From NCBI RefSeq assembly GCF_000711965.1, contig NZ_JONS01000021.1, forward strand, positions 1 through 64,000: a stretch of 64,000 bases of DNA, given 5' to 3'. This document shows positions 53,307-61,510 of the stretch, in pieces. The stretch comes from Actinomyces israelii DSM 43320. Lineage in GTDB: Bacteria > Actinomycetota > Actinomycetes > Actinomycetales > Actinomycetaceae. Each line of letters starts with the position of its first letter. The stretch's first letter is position 1. The position numbers and the translations under genes are program-made. Under the pieces are notes generated by a model. That model saw only the letters and a list, made by a program, of their open reading frames with translations, was not told the origin of the DNA and searched no databases.

Positions 53307-56300
53307 TCAGGCGATGCGGGACACGAGCCTGCTGATCCGCTGGAGGCTCACCTTTCGGCTCGTGCCCAGCGTCTGGGCGAACAGGCTCACCCGCAGCTCC
53401 TCGAGCATCCAGCGCGCCTCGGTCAGCACCGCCTCGCGCTCGATGTCGGGCGGCGCGGCGGCGGCGCGCTCCCGCGCCCTGTCCACGACGGCGGCCGCCT
53501 CCGCCACCTGGTAGGCCAGCGCCGCGTCCTGGCTCGGGGACGCCTCCGCCTTCTCCACGCGCAGCGCCAGCGCCCTGAGGAAGCGCGGCAGGTGAACCAG
53601 CTGCTCGGCCGGCGTCGCCGCCACGAACCCGTCGAACACGAGCTCGGCGGCGTGCTCGCGCACCTCCTGGAGCGTGTTCAGCAGCGCCAGGGACGTGTGC
53701 GTCCCAACGGTGCGCTCCACCTCCCGCTGGGCGGCGAGCGTGCGCGCAACCGCCTGCGCCACCCGGTAGACCTCGTCCTCGACCTCATCGCGCATGACGG
53801 CGACCAGCTCGGCGAAGACGGCGCGCTCCCGCACCGCGGCCAGGTCGCGGCCCGAGGCCCCAGCCCACCGGTCGGCCACCGTGCGCGCCGCCGCCAGCTC
53901 CATGTCCTCCACGAGCGCCTCAGTGCTCCGGTAGGGGCTGGCGGCCAGAGTCAGAGACTCACTCCCCGTCCACCGGCTCGTCACCCGACCGGTGGGCAGG
54001 AAGGTCCGCGCCAGGGCGAGCGCCGTGACGCCGCCGCCGTGCTCGCGCGCCTGGGCGGTGGCGTCGGGCGCAATGACCAGGTCTGCGCTGCGCGCACCTG
54101 AGGCCCGAAGCATCGGGTAGCCGCGCACGACCAGCCCGGCCGTCCCGGTCGACTCCACCGTCGCCGGGATCGTCGAGCGGTCCGGCACCTCCAGGCCCGG
54201 CACGCCGCTCGGCCAGTCCGACAGGCCCTTCCTCTCCGCCAGGCCGGCGCGGAGCCCGCCCCCCAGGCTCGGGGCGCCCACCTCGGCACCCGGCGCGGGT
54301 GCGGCCCCAGACCGAGAGCCGGCGGCACGGGCCGGGTCGGCAGGGCCGGCCGGGACGCCGTCGGCAGCACCGCCGGACCCGACGACGGCACCCGAACCGC
54401 CTGCCCCGACACCGCCGGCCCGCCGGCCCCGGCCCCTACGCCCCTTCCCGCCCCGCTTACGGGCGCGGGCGCTCTCGCGCTCCTGCGCCTCGGCCATCGC
54501 CTGCGCCAGCGCCCCGCGCACCACTGATCGCACCGCCTGCTCCGTGCGCCCCGACAGGCGCTGCTGGAGGGCCACGAGGTCCTTGCCGCGCCCGATCTCC
54601 CGCCCACGGGCGTCCAGGGCGACGAAGGCCATGCGCAGGTGGTCGGGCAGGCGGTCGGCGGCCTCGGCCCAGTCGGCGTCGGTGATCTCGACATCGCGCA
54701 GCCGCGCCACGGCCGCCGCGAAGGCCTCCCTGAAGGAGACTTCCGGCGCGCTGACGCCGACGTCGCCCCCCGGGCTCCCGGCACCGCCAGCGCCGCGGGT
54801 GTCTTCGGCACCGCCAGCACCCCCAGCACCCCCGGCGGGCCCGGCGCCCCCGGCGGGCCCAGCACCCCCGGCAGGCCCAGCACCCCCGGCAGGCCCAGCA
54901 CCCCCGGCAGGCCCGGCACCGCCAGCACCCCCGGCGGACCCGGCGGCGTCGGCATCCCCGCCTACGCCGCCGACCCCCTCAGCGCCCCCGGCCTCCGGGA
55001 CCTGCTCGCGCACGGTCGCCCACACCTGCGCCCCGACGTCGGGCGCGGGCACGAGCCGACGGCGCACCCGCTTGGGCAGGGCGCGGATGGTCGCGACCAC
55101 CAGCTCGGGCCGCATCCCCGGCACCAGCCAGTCGAAGCCGTCCGGCACCAGCCGCCCCAGCACCTCCACGGGCACCCGCACGCTCACGCCGTCGTCGGTG
55201 GCGCCCGGCTCGAACACGTAGCTCAGGGGCAGGGTGAGGTCGCCCTGGACCCAGGTGTCCGGGTAGCCGGAGGCGTCGTCCCCGCCGGGCAGGAGCAGCT
55301 CACGGGTGTAGTCCAGCAGGTCGGGGCGCCGCCGCCGCTCGCGCCTCCACCAGGCGTCGAAGTCGGCGGCCCCGTAGACGTCGTCGGGCAGGCGGTCGTC
55401 GTAGAAGTCGAACAGGGCCTCGTCGTCGGCCAGCAGCCCGTGGACCCGGCGCCGCCGCTCGACGTCGCCGAGCTCCTCGACCAGCTCGCGGTTGCGCTCC
55501 ACGAAGTCGTGCCGCGCGTGCCAGCCGCCCTCGACCAGCCCGGAGCGGATGAACATCTCCCGGGCGACCTCCCGGGCGGCGGGCGTGCCCACGCTCGCCA
55601 GGGTCGCGGGCCGGTCGGCCACCAGCGTCATCCCGTACAGCAGGACCTTCTCGTGGACCATGGCGGCCCCGTGGCGCGTGGACCAGTAGGGCTCGCCGTA
55701 GACGTGCTTGGTCAGGCCCGCTCGCTCGCCGGCCTCCTCGACCCAGCGCCCGTCGACCCTCGCCACCGTGCGTGCGAACAGCCGGCTCGTCTCCACCAGC
55801 TCGGCGGTCATCACCCAGTCGTAGGTCTTGCGGCGCAGGCCCGAGCCCGGCCAGATGGTGAAGCGGGTGCCGCGCGCCCCGGCGTACTCGCGTCGCCGCT
55901 GGTCCCAGTTGCCGACGTTCGACAGCAGCCCCACCAGCAGGGAGCGGTGGACGGCGTCGGCGTCGGGCGTGTCCGCGCTGCGGCCCAGGGCCACGACGGC
56001 GGCCGCCACGTCCCCGTGCGCGATCGTGGCCGCCTGCGTGCCCGGCTCCAGGGCCGCCCCGGCCGCGCGGATCGACCGCGCCGTGGGCAGCTCGACGGGG
56101 GCGGCGCCCAGCCCCAGGGGCCGGGCGAGCTGGCGCAGCTGGGCGTGGACGTCGAACCACTCGCGCACCCGCAGGTAGTGAAGGAACTCGGAGCGGCACA
56201 TGCGGCGGAAGGCGCTTCCGGACAGCTCGCGCTGCTGGGTGCGCAGGTAGCGCCACAGGTTGAGGTAGGTCAGGAAGTCGCTCGTCGGGTCGGCGAAGCG

Positions 56301-58937
56301 CCGATGCAGGGCGTCGGCCGCCTCCTGGCGGTCGGCCGGGCGTTCGCGCACGTCCTGGATGGACAGGGCCGCCACGATCACCATGACCTCGCCGGCGCAG
56401 CCGAGGTCGCCCGCCTCCAGGAGCATGCGGCCCAGGCGCGGGTCGATGGGCAGGCGGGCCAGGCGGCGGCCGACGGCGGTCAGTCGCGGGCCGCGACGGC
56501 GGGCTCGGGCCTGCGGGCGGGCTCGGCCGGGCCCGGTGCCGTGGTCGGGTCCGGCGCCGGCCTGCCCGGCCTGTGCGGCCCGGCCGGGCGCGGGCCCGGT
56601 GCCGGCCAGCTCGGCCCGCACAGCCGACTCGGCCCGCACAGCCGGGTCGCCCTGCCCGGCCCGCACAGCCGGCTCGGCGCCAGCCGACTCGGCCCGCCCG
56701 GCCTGGATCGCCCCGATCTCGGTGAGCAGCTGCACGCCGTCGCGCACGGCGCGCGGGTCGGGGGAGTCCAGGAAGGGGAAGTCCTCGACCGCACCGAGCC
56801 CGAGCGCCGCCATCTGCAGGATGACGCTGGCCAGAGAGGTGCGCAGGATCTCCGGCTCGGTGTACTCCGGACGCGAGAGGTAGTCGGTCCGGGAGTACAG
56901 GCGGATGGCGATGCCGTCGGCCAGGCGCCCGCAGCGGCCCGAGCGCTGGTCGGCGCTGGCCCGGCTGACCGGCTCGATCGGCAGGCGCTGGACCTTGGTG
57001 CGGTTGGAGTAGCGGGAGATGCGCGCCAGGCCCGGATCGATGACGTAGCGGATGCCGGGCACGGTCAGACTCGTCTCGGCCACGTTGGTGGCCAGCACGA
57101 TGCGGCGGGTGGAGTGCGCCTCGAAGACGCGGTGCTGCTCGGCGGCGCTCAGGCGCGAGTACAGGGGCACGACCTCGACGGCGCCGGGGGTGCGGGCGCG
57201 CCCGTCGGCGGTGTAGCGCGGCCCCAGGTGGTCGACGAGGGCTGACTCGGTGTCCCGGATGTCCCGCTCCCCGGCCAGGAAGACGAGGATGTCGCCGCCG
57301 CCCGCGGCCATGAGCTCGTCAACGGCGTCGATAATGCCGGTGACCTGGTCGCGGTCCTCCTGCGGGGGCAGGTCGGTTGGGCCGGCGGCGGGACCGGTGT
57401 CGCGGCCGGTGCTGCGGGCCTTCTCGCGCGGGGAGTAGTCCGACGACGGCGAGCGGTGCTCCGCGCCCGAGGGCGACCGGCCCGGCCGTCTGGCGGGGCG
57501 CGCGCCCGCAGTGGCCGCGGCGGTTGCGGTGGTTGCAGCGGTCGCAGCGTCGGCGGCGCCCGCGGCATCCGCGGAAGTCGCGGCCCGCCCGCCCCCGGCG
57601 GCCGAGCGGATCGCCTCGCGGCGGGCCCGGGCGGCCGCCCGCACCGCTGGGTCGGGGGAGGTCAGGGCGTCGAGCTCGGCGTCGGTGAGCTCGCCCGCAG
57701 GGGCGGGGCCCGCGGGCGCGGAGGGGCCGGGGGCCGGAGACGACGAGCCGGCCCGACCGGCCTGCGCGGGCGAGGCAGTCGCGGACCGCTCGCCCTCAGC
57801 GGCCCGCCCGCCTCCGGTGGCCCGCGCGGGCGGGGCGTCCGCACCGGGCCCGCCCGCGGTACCGGCGCCGTCGTCGGGGACGTGCCCGCCGGCGCCGTGC
57901 GGGGTGTGCCCGGGGCCGGCGTCAAGGCCGTCGTCGGCCAGGAGCGGGCGGTAGCGGATCTCGACCGGGTAGGTGCGCCCCGACACCTCGATGACGGGGG
58001 CGGGCACGGTGAGGGGCTCGCCGCCCCCGTCCGTCTCGCGGCGCCCGAAGTGCTCGGCGAAGCGGGCCGAGTCGATGGTGGCGGAGGTGATGACGACTTT
58101 CAGGTCCGGGCGGTCGGGCAGGAGGCGTGCCAGGTAGCCGAGGATGAAGTCGATATTGAGGCTGCGCTCGTGGGCCTCGTCGACAATGATCGTGTCGTAG
58201 CGGCTGAGCGCCGGGTCGGACTGGATCTCCGCCAGCAGGATGCCGTCGGTCATGAGCTTGACCAGCGTGGTGGGGCCGGTCTCCTCGGTGAAGCGCACCT
58301 GGTAGCCGACGACGCCGTCGCGGCCGATGGGGGTGCCCAGCTCGTGGGCAATGCGCTCGGCGACGCTCCGGGCGGCGATGCGGCGCGGCTGGGTGTGCCC
58401 GATCATGCCGGTGATGCCGCGGCCCAGCTCCAGGCAGATCTTGGGGATCTGCGTGGTCTTGCCGGAGCCGGTCTCCCCGGCGACGATGACGACCTGGTTG
58501 CCCGCGATCGCCTCGGCGATCTCTGTGCGGCGAGCGCTGACCGGCAGCTCGTCAGGGTAGACGAGCGCGGGCACACTCGCGGCCCGGGCGGCGAGCTGGT
58601 CGGGGGTGAAGCCCGGCCAGGGGCGACGACGCCGATGCGGGCGGCGGCCGGTCTTCCGGCGGCCGCGGTGGCCGTGGTCGTCATGGCCGCTGGGGTGCCC
58701 GCGGTTGTCGTGGTCGCCGTGGTCGCCGTCGTGCCCGTGGTCGCCGTGGTGCCCGCGGCTGCTGTGGCTGCGGTGGCGCAAGCCGCGGGCGAGGTGGGCC
58801 GAGGGCGGCGCGCCGGTGCCTGCGCCTGCGCCGGTGTCTGCCTCTGCGGCGTCGTCGAGCTCGCCCGCGATGGCGGGCAGCGGCATGTCCTCGGGGCTCT
58901 CGGAGGCGTTCGTGCTCATGGGGTTCGTAGGCTCCAT
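53307..58937 (-). CDS. hrpA: ATP-dependent RNA helicase HrpA (DEAH box)
   Basis: About 1876 aa from the ATG at 58937 (58919 is an alternative), much longer than E. coli HrpA (1300). It has an N-terminal His/Asp/Gly-rich tract (HGDHGHDGDHGDHD), Walker A GETGSGKTT, DEAH in IIVDEAHERSLN, motif VI QRSGRCGR, then the helicase-associated and HrpA-type C-terminal (DUF3418-like) domains. Extra length comes from low-complexity inserts: an Ala/Gly/Asp tract between helicase halves, an Ala/Gly/Arg tract near the middle, and a GPAGGA repeat before the C-terminal region. It likely unwinds mRNA or acts on stalled ribosomes. No operon partner. Confidence 0.92.
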   Translation of the reverse strand: MEPTNPMSTNASESPEDMPLPAIAGELDDAAEADTGAGAGTGAPPSAHLARGLRHRSHSSRGHHGDHGHDGDHGDHDNRGHPSGHDDHGHRGRRKTGRRPHRRRRPWPGFTPDQLAARAASVPALVYPDELPVSARRTEIAEAIAGNQVVIVAGETGSGKTTQIPKICLELGRGITGMIGHTQPRRIAARSVAERIAHELGTPIGRDGVVGYQVRFTEETGPTTLVKLMTDGILLAEIQSDPALSRYDTIIVDEAHERSLNIDFILGYLARLLPDRPDLKVVITSATIDSARFAEHFGRRETDGGGEPLTVPAPVIEVSGRTYPVEIRYRPLLADDGLDAGPGHTPHGAGGHVPDDGAGTAGGPGADAPPARATGGGRAAEGERSATASPAQAGRAGSSSPAPGPSAPAGPAPAGELTDAELDALTSPDPAVRAAARARREAIRSAAGGGRAATSADAAGAADAATAATTATAAATAGARPARRPGRSPSGAEHRSPSSDYSPREKARSTGRDTGPAAGPTDLPPQEDRDQVTGIIDAVDELMAAGGGDILVFLAGERDIRDTESALVDHLGPRYTADGRARTPGAVEVVPLYSRLSAAEQHRVFEAHSTRRIVLATNVAETSLTVPGIRYVIDPGLARISRYSNRTKVQRLPIEPVSRASADQRSGRCGRLADGIAIRLYSRTDYLSRPEYTEPEILRTSLASVILQMAALGLGAVEDFPFLDSPDPRAVRDGVQLLTEIGAIQAGRAESAGAEPAVRAGQGDPAVRAESAVRAELAGTGPAPGRAAQAGQAGAGPDHGTGPGRARPQARARRRGPRLTAVGRRLARLPIDPRLGRMLLEAGDLGCAGEVMVIVAALSIQDVRERPADRQEAADALHRRFADPTSDFLTYLNLWRYLRTQQRELSGSAFRRMCRSEFLHYLRVREWFDVHAQLRQLARPLGLGAAPVELPTARSIRAAGAALEPGTQAATIAHGDVAAAVVALGRSADTPDADAVHRSLLVGLLSNVGNWDQRRREYAGARGTRFTIWPGSGLRRKTYDWVMTAELVETSRLFARTVARVDGRWVEEAGERAGLTKHVYGEPYWSTRHGAAMVHEKVLLYGMTLVADRPATLASVGTPAAREVAREMFIRSGLVEGGWHARHDFVERNRELVEELGDVERRRRVHGLLADDEALFDFYDDRLPDDVYGAADFDAWWRRERRRRPDLLDYTRELLLPGGDDASGYPDTWVQGDLTLPLSYVFEPGATDDGVSVRVPVEVLGRLVPDGFDWLVPGMRPELVVATIRALPKRVRRRLVPAPDVGAQVWATVREQVPEAGGAEGVGGVGGDADAAGSAGGAGGAGPAGGAGPAGGAGPAGGAGPAGGAGPAGGAGGAGGAEDTRGAGGAGSPGGDVGVSAPEVSFREAFAAAVARLRDVEITDADWAEAADRLPDHLRMAFVALDARGREIGRGKDLVALQQRLSGRTEQAVRSVVRGALAQAMAEAQERESARARKRGGKGRRGRGRRAGGVGAGGSGAVVGSGGAADGVPAGPADPARAAGSRSGAAPAPGAEVGAPSLGGGLRAGLAERKGLSDWPSGVPGLEVPDRSTIPATVESTGTAGLVVRGYPMLRASGARSADLVIAPDATAQAREHGGGVTALALARTFLPTGRVTSRWTGSESLTLAASPYRSTEALVEDMELAAARTVADRWAGASGRDLAAVRERAVFAELVAVMRDEVEDEVYRVAQAVARTLAAQREVERTVGTHTSLALLNTLQEVREHAAELVFDGFVAATPAEQLVHLPRFLRALALRVEKAEASPSQDAALAYQVAEAAAVVDRARERAAAAPPDIEREAVLTEARWMLEELRVSLFAQTLGTSRKVSLQRISRLVSRIA
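54829..54945 (-). repeat. 18-bp minisatellite inside hrpA (GPAGGA repeat)
   Basis: Unit CCCCCGGCAGGCCCAGCA repeated about six times with small changes. On the coding strand it gives (GPAGGA)n, a Gly-X-Y collagen-like run. Unit number is likely to vary between strains. Confidence 0.85.
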
Positions 58938-58982
58938 AGGGCGTCCATTGTGCACCTTCGGCGCTTCTGCCCTCCCCGGCGG

Positions 58983-59049
58983 CGAGATAGACATTTTCGT
59001 ACGAGGTAGACGGTGACACCGTCTACCTCGTACGAAAATGTCTATCTCG
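58983..59049. repeat. Perfect 33-bp palindrome L7
   Basis: Two 33-base arms that are exact complements around one centre base (59016); the arm begins CGAGATAGACATTTTCGTACG. It lies 46 bp upstream of the hrpA start. It is the longest perfect hairpin in the window. Confidence 0.92.
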
Positions 59050-59235
59050 ACGGGGCGTGGGACGGGTCCGGCGGGCGGCGCGCAGAAGGAGGGGCGCGGG
59101 CACATGGGGGCGAACGCGGCCCGGGGGTCATGCCCGGCGACCACAAGGAGAGGCGCGGGTGCACGCGGGGCGAATGCGGCGTCTTGCGAGCGCCTGCAGA
59201 GGCTTGTGGAACCCTGCCGATCGCCCCTGCTGCCA

Positions 59236-59371
59236 CGAAAAGTGATCATCCCACGCAGTATTAAGATGATCGACGGCCTCGGACGCGACAGGAATCGGCA
59301 TGATTCCGCGGTTTCGTTGCGCGGACCAGGCGATGCAGGACGCTAAAAGTGCGTGGGATGATCACTTTTCG
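59236..59371. repeat. Long inverted repeat L8 (22-bp perfect arms, loop like L5)
   Basis: CGAAAAGTGATCATCCCACG at the left arm (59236-59257) and its exact complement at 59350-59371. The loop begins with the same CGACGGCCTCGGACGCGA and TGATTCCGCGGTT words as L5. Confidence 0.88.
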
Positions 59372-59432
59372 GGACACGGCTGCACCCGGCGGACGCTGGG
59401 CCGGCTCCGGACCGGCATCAGGCCGGGCGCCC

Positions 59433-60863
59433 TCAGCCGCGCCGTTCGCGGTAGGCGTCCAGGAAGACGCCGTCCGCCGTCAGCCGAGTTCTCAGGGCCG
59501 TGGCGTCCAGGGTTCGCAGGTCTGTGACGGCGTCGGTGTGCGCCGCCAGGGCGGCGGCGGTTCCCGAGGCCTGACTGAAGCCCATGACGACCGGTGTCAC
59601 GCGGACGGCCGCCAGGGCGTCCTGGGTCGCCGACAGGCACCGCCCGGCGACGATCAGGTTGCCGAGCTCGCGCGGCACGAGGCTCCGGTAGGGGATCGAG
59701 TACCACGAGCCCTCCCGCAGCGACACGTAGTGGGTGGTGGACCTGCCGTCCGGGTCATGGAGGTCGATCGGGTAGCCGCCCATCGACACCGCGTCGTCGA
59801 ACATCGTGTTCGTCACGAGCTCGCGGGCGGTGAGCTCGTGCATGCCGCGGATCCTCCGGGACTCGCGCACCCCGATGCTCGGGCCCGTGCCCATGAGCCG
59901 GCAGTGCTCGAACCCCGGCACGTGCGCGCGCAGGAAGCGGACCGTCTCATCGGCCTGGCGCCGGCCGATGACCTCCGCCCGGGAGCGCTCGAGGGGGTCG
60001 GTGGGGTCGAGGCCCGCGATGCGGGACATATTGATGGTGAACTCCCCGGGCACGGCGCCCTCGAAGGCCAGGACGGCCTCGCGCTCGTAGGACAGGTCGC
60101 CCCGGGACCTGGCCTCCGCCAGGATCCGGTAGGCGCCGGAGATGCCCGAGCGCGCGGACCTCGCCACGCGGGCGCCGTCGCCCTGGTAGGTCTGGTCGGG
60201 ATGCAGCCGCTGGAACTCGTCCAGGGCCCGGGAGTCCACCCCGTAGACCTTGAGGTTCATTGTCATCGGCTGAGTGGCCCCGTCCCCGTCCCGGCCCTGG
60301 CGCGTCGGCACCCCGGCCGCGGCGGCGAGGTCCGCGTCCCCCGTCGCGTCCACGAACACGTGCGCCCGCAGCGTCATCGGGCCCCGCTTGGACGTGACGC
60401 GAATGGCCCGGACCAGCGAGTCGTCGGCGATGCAGTCGATGAGGGTCGAGTGGAACAGGACGGCCACCCCCGACTCCTCGCAGATCTCGTCGAGGACGAT
60501 CTTGAGCCCCTCGGGGGCGAAGGGCGTCACCGACGAGGCGAACCCCACCGGGTCCTCGATGTGCCCGGGGGACCAGCCCCGGGCGACCAGGCGCTCGACC
60601 ACCTCGGCCGGGATGCCCCGCACCACCTGGGTGCCCCCGGCGTGGAACGTCATCATGGGGCTGACGCCCATGGCCGTGAGCGCTCCTCCCAGGTACCCGC
60701 ACTGCTCAATGAGAAGGGTCCTGGCGCCCGTCCTGGCGGCGGCGACCGCCGCGGAGACCCCTCCCGGGCCCCCGCCCACGACGATCACGTCCCAGGTCTC
60801 GGACAGCGAGGGCCGCCGCTGCGGGGCGGCGCTGTCCGTCGTCGTACTGGTCAAACCAACCAT
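59433..60863 (-). CDS. FAD-dependent oxidoreductase (FAD_oxidored type)
   Basis: 476 aa. The Rossmann FAD loop VIVVGGGPGGVSAAVAAARTG begins near residue 27, GYLGGALTAMGV follows, then DATGDADLAAAAGVP and, near the C-terminus, NLIVAGRCLSATQDALAAVRVTPVVMGFSQASG, the set seen in FAD-dependent oxidoreductases (PF12831-like) often found in small-molecule catabolic operons. It overlaps the upstream HExxH gene by 13 nt. Likely it oxidises or dehydrogenates a product of the HyuA step; the reaction is not known. Confidence 0.85.
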   Translation of the reverse strand: MVGLTSTTTDSAAPQRRPSLSETWDVIVVGGGPGGVSAAVAAARTGARTLLIEQCGYLGGALTAMGVSPMMTFHAGGTQVVRGIPAEVVERLVARGWSPGHIEDPVGFASSVTPFAPEGLKIVLDEICEESGVAVLFHSTLIDCIADDSLVRAIRVTSKRGPMTLRAHVFVDATGDADLAAAAGVPTRQGRDGDGATQPMTMNLKVYGVDSRALDEFQRLHPDQTYQGDGARVARSARSGISGAYRILAEARSRGDLSYEREAVLAFEGAVPGEFTINMSRIAGLDPTDPLERSRAEVIGRRQADETVRFLRAHVPGFEHCRLMGTGPSIGVRESRRIRGMHELTARELVTNTMFDDAVSMGGYPIDLHDPDGRSTTHYVSLREGSWYSIPYRSLVPRELGNLIVAGRCLSATQDALAAVRVTPVVMGFSQASGTAAALAAHTDAVTDLRTLDATALRTRLTADGVFLDAYRERRG

Positions 60864-61510
60864 GTCACCTGCTCCTGAATATCAGCGGGAAGGAATCGTG
60901 AGGCGAACCCGTGCGCGGCCGCCTCCGGCAGCGACCGGGGCCGGGCCCCGCGCAGCCGCAGCCATCGCGGAGCCCGCTTGCGCGGCTCGACCTGCGGAAG
61001 CTCGACCAGCCCCGCCGCGTCGAGGTGGTGGAGGGTCTCGTGGGCGAGAACGACCAGGGCGGCCTCCTGCGGCGTCAGCCCGTTCCTGCGCGCGTACTCG
61101 GTGGTCGTGTCGTCGAAGAGCGTGATTCCGCCCGTGCGCGGCGAGTAGTCGCCGAGGCGCACGACGCCGGCCGCGACGCCGCCGGTGCCGTGCCGTACCC
61201 CGCCGCCCGTGCGGCTCAGCAGCTTGCGGAGCGCCTCCTCGGAGGGCTCGTCGCCGAGGAGGTGGAGCGCGGCCCGCTCCCCCAGGTCGAACGCGAGATC
61301 GCCCAGGCGGTCGCGGGCGGCGACGCCGGTGCGCCTCAGGGCGGGGTCGGCGCGCACCTCGGCGCGCGCGAGGCGGCGCGAGGGCAGGGGGAAGCGCGAG
61401 TCAGGCAGGGCGGCGAGCGGGTCCGCGGCGCCGGGGGCCGCGGCGGGCGGGCCTGCGACGCCGCCAGGGCGCGCGGCGGGAACGCGTGGCGGGGCGGGGG
61501 CTGGGCGCAT
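60851..61510 (-). CDS. Unknown HExxH-motif protein
   Basis: 219 aa starting at the ATG that overlaps the HyuA stop by 1 nt (TGATG). A Pro/Ala-rich first 45 residues precede a domain with VLAHETLHHLDAAG near residue 160, a HExxH zinc-protease-like motif with a following His, and a C-terminus SLPEAAAHGFASRFLPADI. It contains GDYSPRTGGITLFDDTTTEYARRNGLTPQE, which looks like an M78/ImmA-type region before the motif. The gene is translationally coupled between hyuA and the FAD oxidoreductase gene. No family recognised. Confidence 0.7.
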   Translation of the reverse strand: MRPAPAPPRVPAARPGGVAGPPAAAPGAADPLAALPDSRFPLPSRRLARAEVRADPALRRTGVAARDRLGDLAFDLGERAALHLLGDEPSEEALRKLLSRTGGGVRHGTGGVAAGVVRLGDYSPRTGGITLFDDTTTEYARRNGLTPQEAALVVLAHETLHHLDAAGLVELPQVEPRKRAPRWLRLRGARPRSLPEAAAHGFASRFLPADIQEQVTWLV

